The position numbers and the translations under genes are program-made. 8,495 bases of DNA from Actinobacteria bacterium UBA7398 (lineage in GTDB: Bacteria > Actinomycetota > Actinomycetes > Nanopelagicales > Nanopelagicaceae): positions 170 through 8,664 of the forward strand of contig DKNC01000011.1 of the NCBI GenBank assembly GCA_002470135.1. The letters run 5' to 3'. This document shows positions 6,590 to 8,495 of the stretch, one piece after another (the stretch's first letter is position 1; each line of letters opens with the position of its first letter). A model generated the notes under the pieces. It saw only the letters and a list, made by a program, of their open reading frames with translations. It searched no databases and was not told the DNA's origin.

Positions 6590-7464
6590 ACGAACGCTTC
6601 TTCCCATTTAGCTCTGGCGTTAAATCGATAACTCCAGAAATGGCTGGGTGGCGATATTCCGGGTTAGTAGTAATAAGCATCACGGCTGGAAAAACCGATA
6701 TTTCTCAATACTTTTCTGGAGATATTGAAGCGGCTCTAATTCCATTAAACCTACAAAATTTCAAAGTTAACGTCTCCGGCAATGAACATTTATTAGTTGG
6801 GCGATCTGGAGTTTTTGTTGGCGCAAGTGATTGGGTATATATCGCATCAAATGAAAAAGTCGAGATAATTACAGAAACTGCTGGAGAAGTTGCGATTGCT
6901 ACCGCTTGCGTAAAATCAAATTTCCCAAGTTGTTATGTTGAAAAAATAAGCAAGGTAGAAATTCGTGGGGCAGGAATGGCTACTCGCGAAGTTCGCCCCT
7001 TTATGCATCCCGATATATTCCCTAACGCTGAGAAATTAATGGCTGTTGAAGTCATTACTCCGGATGGCAATGTCTCTAGCTTTCCGCCACATCGACATGA
7101 TGGCATCAAGGGTTGCGATGTTGAGAATGAAGAAATTTATTATTTTAGAATCGGAAAAATATCGAGCACGCATGGCGATAGCGAGGGTTTCGGACTTCAT
7201 CGAACTTACTCTGCGCCGGAAGATCTTGATTTCTTTGATGAGACCGTAACTATTCATGATGGCGATATTTACTTGGTGCCGCGCGGTTACCACGGTCCTT
7301 GCGCTGCGATGCCGGGTTATCCGATGTACTACTTAAATGTTCTCGCAGGTCCGAGCCGAAAGCGCACTATGGATTTTTGCGACGATCCCAACCATGCTTG
7401 GCTTAGAGATAGTTGGAAGAACCAAATTCCCGATCCCCGAGCTCCCTGGCAGGTGAAGCAATGA
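6586..7464 (+). CDS. iolB: 5-deoxy-glucuronate isomerase IolB
   Basis: A cytoplasmic bicupin isomerase that converts 5-deoxy-D-glucuronate, the ring-opening product of IolD, to 5-dehydro-2-deoxy-D-gluconate, the substrate of IolC. The product is 292 residues, slightly over the usual length. The second cupin carries the expected metal-site elements: PPHRHDG (167-173, His169 and His171), NEEIYYFRI (181-189, Glu183) and RGYHGP (233-238, His236). YYLNVLAGPSR (248-258) followed by an aromatic C-terminal region with W272 is also family-typical. It starts at a GTG overlapping the iolC stop, with a good Shine-Dalgarno, and ends in an ATGA overlap with iolD. Confidence 0.95.
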   Translation: MNERFFPFSSGVKSITPEMAGWRYSGLVVISITAGKTDISQYFSGDIEAALIPLNLQNFKVNVSGNEHLLVGRSGVFVGASDWVYIASNEKVEIITETAGEVAIATACVKSNFPSCYVEKISKVEIRGAGMATREVRPFMHPDIFPNAEKLMAVEVITPDGNVSSFPPHRHDGIKGCDVENEEIYYFRIGKISSTHGDSEGFGLHRTYSAPEDLDFFDETVTIHDGDIYLVPRGYHGPCAAMPGYPMYYLNVLAGPSRKRTMDFCDDPNHAWLRDSWKNQIPDPRAPWQVKQ

Positions 7465-8495
7465 CTTTGATGACGACATCGCAAGCCATAGTTCGCTGGT
7501 TGACCGCGCAGAAAATAATTATTGATGGTGAAATTAAACCTTACTTTGCTGGAACATTTGCAATTTTTGGCCATGGCAATGCGCTCAGCCTTGGTGATGC
7601 GCTCTTTGATTCACAAAATGAGATGAAAACTTTCCGCGGCCAGAGTGAAGAAGGCATGGGTTTAGCTGCAGTTGCTTATGCGAAAGCAATGCGCCGCCAA
7701 CAGTGCATGGTGGTGACAACTTCAATCGGACCAGGTGCGCTAAATGTGGTCACTGCAGCCGGAACCGCGTTAGCAAATCGATTACCGATGTTAATTTTGG
7801 TTGGCGATACATTTCAAAGTAGAAATCCAGACCCAGTTCTGCAACAAGTCGAACATTTTGGTGAACCTTCAACCACAGTTAACGATGCCTTCCGTCCAGT
7901 CGTTAGATTCTGGGATCGGATTACTAACCCTTCACAAATTTTAACTTCGTTACCGCAAGCGTTAATGACGATGTTAGATCCAGCTAGTTGCGGCCCAACC
8001 TTTTTTGCGTTGCCACAAGATGTGCAAGCAACCGGATTTGATTATCCAGAAGAATTCTTTAACGAAACTATTCACGAAATTCCAAGACCACGTCCAGATT
8101 TGAGTGAATTGAATAAATGCGTTGCGCTGATAAATAACTCGAAGCGACCAATCCTGGTTGCAGGCGGCGGAGTTCACTACTCGCTCGCCGAAAAAGAATT
8201 AGCAGCTTTTGCCAAAGAACAACAGATTCCAGTTGTTGAAACCATGGCAGGAAAATCTTCACTTCCATGGAGTGATCCGCTACTTGTTGGACCGCTCGGT
8301 GTTACCGGCTCAGATCCAGTAAACAAATTAGTAAGTGAGTCCGATTTAATTATTGCAATTGGAACCCGGTTACAAGATTTCACAACTGGTTCTTGGACGC
8401 TCTTTAGCGAGAAGAATATTGTGGCTATAAATGCAGCTCGATTTGATGCTACCAAACGTCGGGCAAGCGCTGTGGTGGGCGATGCGCTGGCCACG
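7461..8495 (+). CDS. iolD: 3D-(3,5/4)-trihydroxycyclohexane-1,2-dione acylhydrolase IolD, 3' end missing
   Basis: A cytoplasmic thiamine-diphosphate enzyme that hydrolytically opens the ring of trihydroxycyclohexanedione to 5-deoxy-glucuronate. 345 codons are open to the right edge, probably a little over half of the usual IolD length. The N-terminal pyrimidine-binding domain has FAIFGHGNALSLGDAL (33-48), typical of IolD. It also has RGQSEEGM (59-66), where Glu63 is the likely cofactor-activating glutamate, and TTSIGPGALNVVTAA (86-100). From about residue 212 comes the central domain with ILVAGGGVHYS (231-241) and IAIGTRLQDFTTGSW (298-312). The C-terminal diphosphate-binding GDG domain lies outside the window. 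The ATG at 7461 overlaps the iolB stop (ATGA), with AGGTGA four bases upstream. No frame break was seen. Confidence 0.94.
   Translation, partial: MTLMTTSQAIVRWLTAQKIIIDGEIKPYFAGTFAIFGHGNALSLGDALFDSQNEMKTFRGQSEEGMGLAAVAYAKAMRRQQCMVVTTSIGPGALNVVTAAGTALANRLPMLILVGDTFQSRNPDPVLQQVEHFGEPSTTVNDAFRPVVRFWDRITNPSQILTSLPQALMTMLDPASCGPTFFALPQDVQATGFDYPEEFFNETIHEIPRPRPDLSELNKCVALINNSKRPILVAGGGVHYSLAEKELAAFAKEQQIPVVETMAGKSSLPWSDPLLVGPLGVTGSDPVNKLVSESDLIIAIGTRLQDFTTGSWTLFSEKNIVAINAARFDATKRRASAVVGDALAT

Noticed and set aside
8177..8494. A 105-residue minus-strand open frame.
   Set aside because: It lies opposite iolD, whose reading frame and motifs are continuous, so it is a shadow frame.

Overview
This window looks like chromosomal DNA from a low-GC, streamlined actinobacterium. 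Sampled lines suggest a G+C content in the low-to-mid 40s percent. Protein wording, tight gene packing, several GTG/TTG starts and one apparently leaderless promoter would fit a freshwater acI / Nanopelagicales-type organism. That placement is an inference from style, since no rRNA or marker gene is present. Nine genes fill almost the whole window, and no RNA genes, insertion sequences or CRISPR arrays were seen.

The layout is two divergent gene sets meeting at a short control region (about 5538-5647). Rightward run iolC (5-dehydro-2-deoxygluconokinase), iolB (5-deoxy-glucuronate isomerase) and iolD (trihydroxycyclohexanedione hydrolase, cut by the right edge), joined by 4-bp stop/start overlaps. 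Leftward run a ROK-family sugar-kinase-like gene and an iolE-like inosose dehydratase. After a 130-bp gap with its own plausible promoter comes an ABC importer: binding protein, two permeases and an ATPase cut by the left edge.

Together the iol genes supply four consecutive steps of myo-inositol breakdown: IolE dehydrates 2-keto-myo-inositol, IolD opens the ring, IolB isomerises the product and IolC phosphorylates it. The first step (IolG dehydrogenase) and the last steps (IolJ aldolase, IolA dehydrogenase) are not in view. The adjoining importer has the one-ATPase, two-permease, one-binding-protein layout of the polyamine/iron/thiamine-like (PotABCD/YnjBCD-like) group, not the usual inositol permease or ribose-type importer. 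Its substrate is therefore an open and interesting question.

The main regulatory signal is a 30-bp imperfect palindrome (5590-5619) centred on GAGCGCTC, a core shared with the actinobacterial LacI-family CebR/CelR operator. It sits between the two divergent gene sets. A TAGAAT -10 box lies exactly 6 nt before the iolC ATG, and no Shine-Dalgarno sequence is present there. A LacI-type repressor controlling both arms is the simplest reading, but its gene is not in the window.
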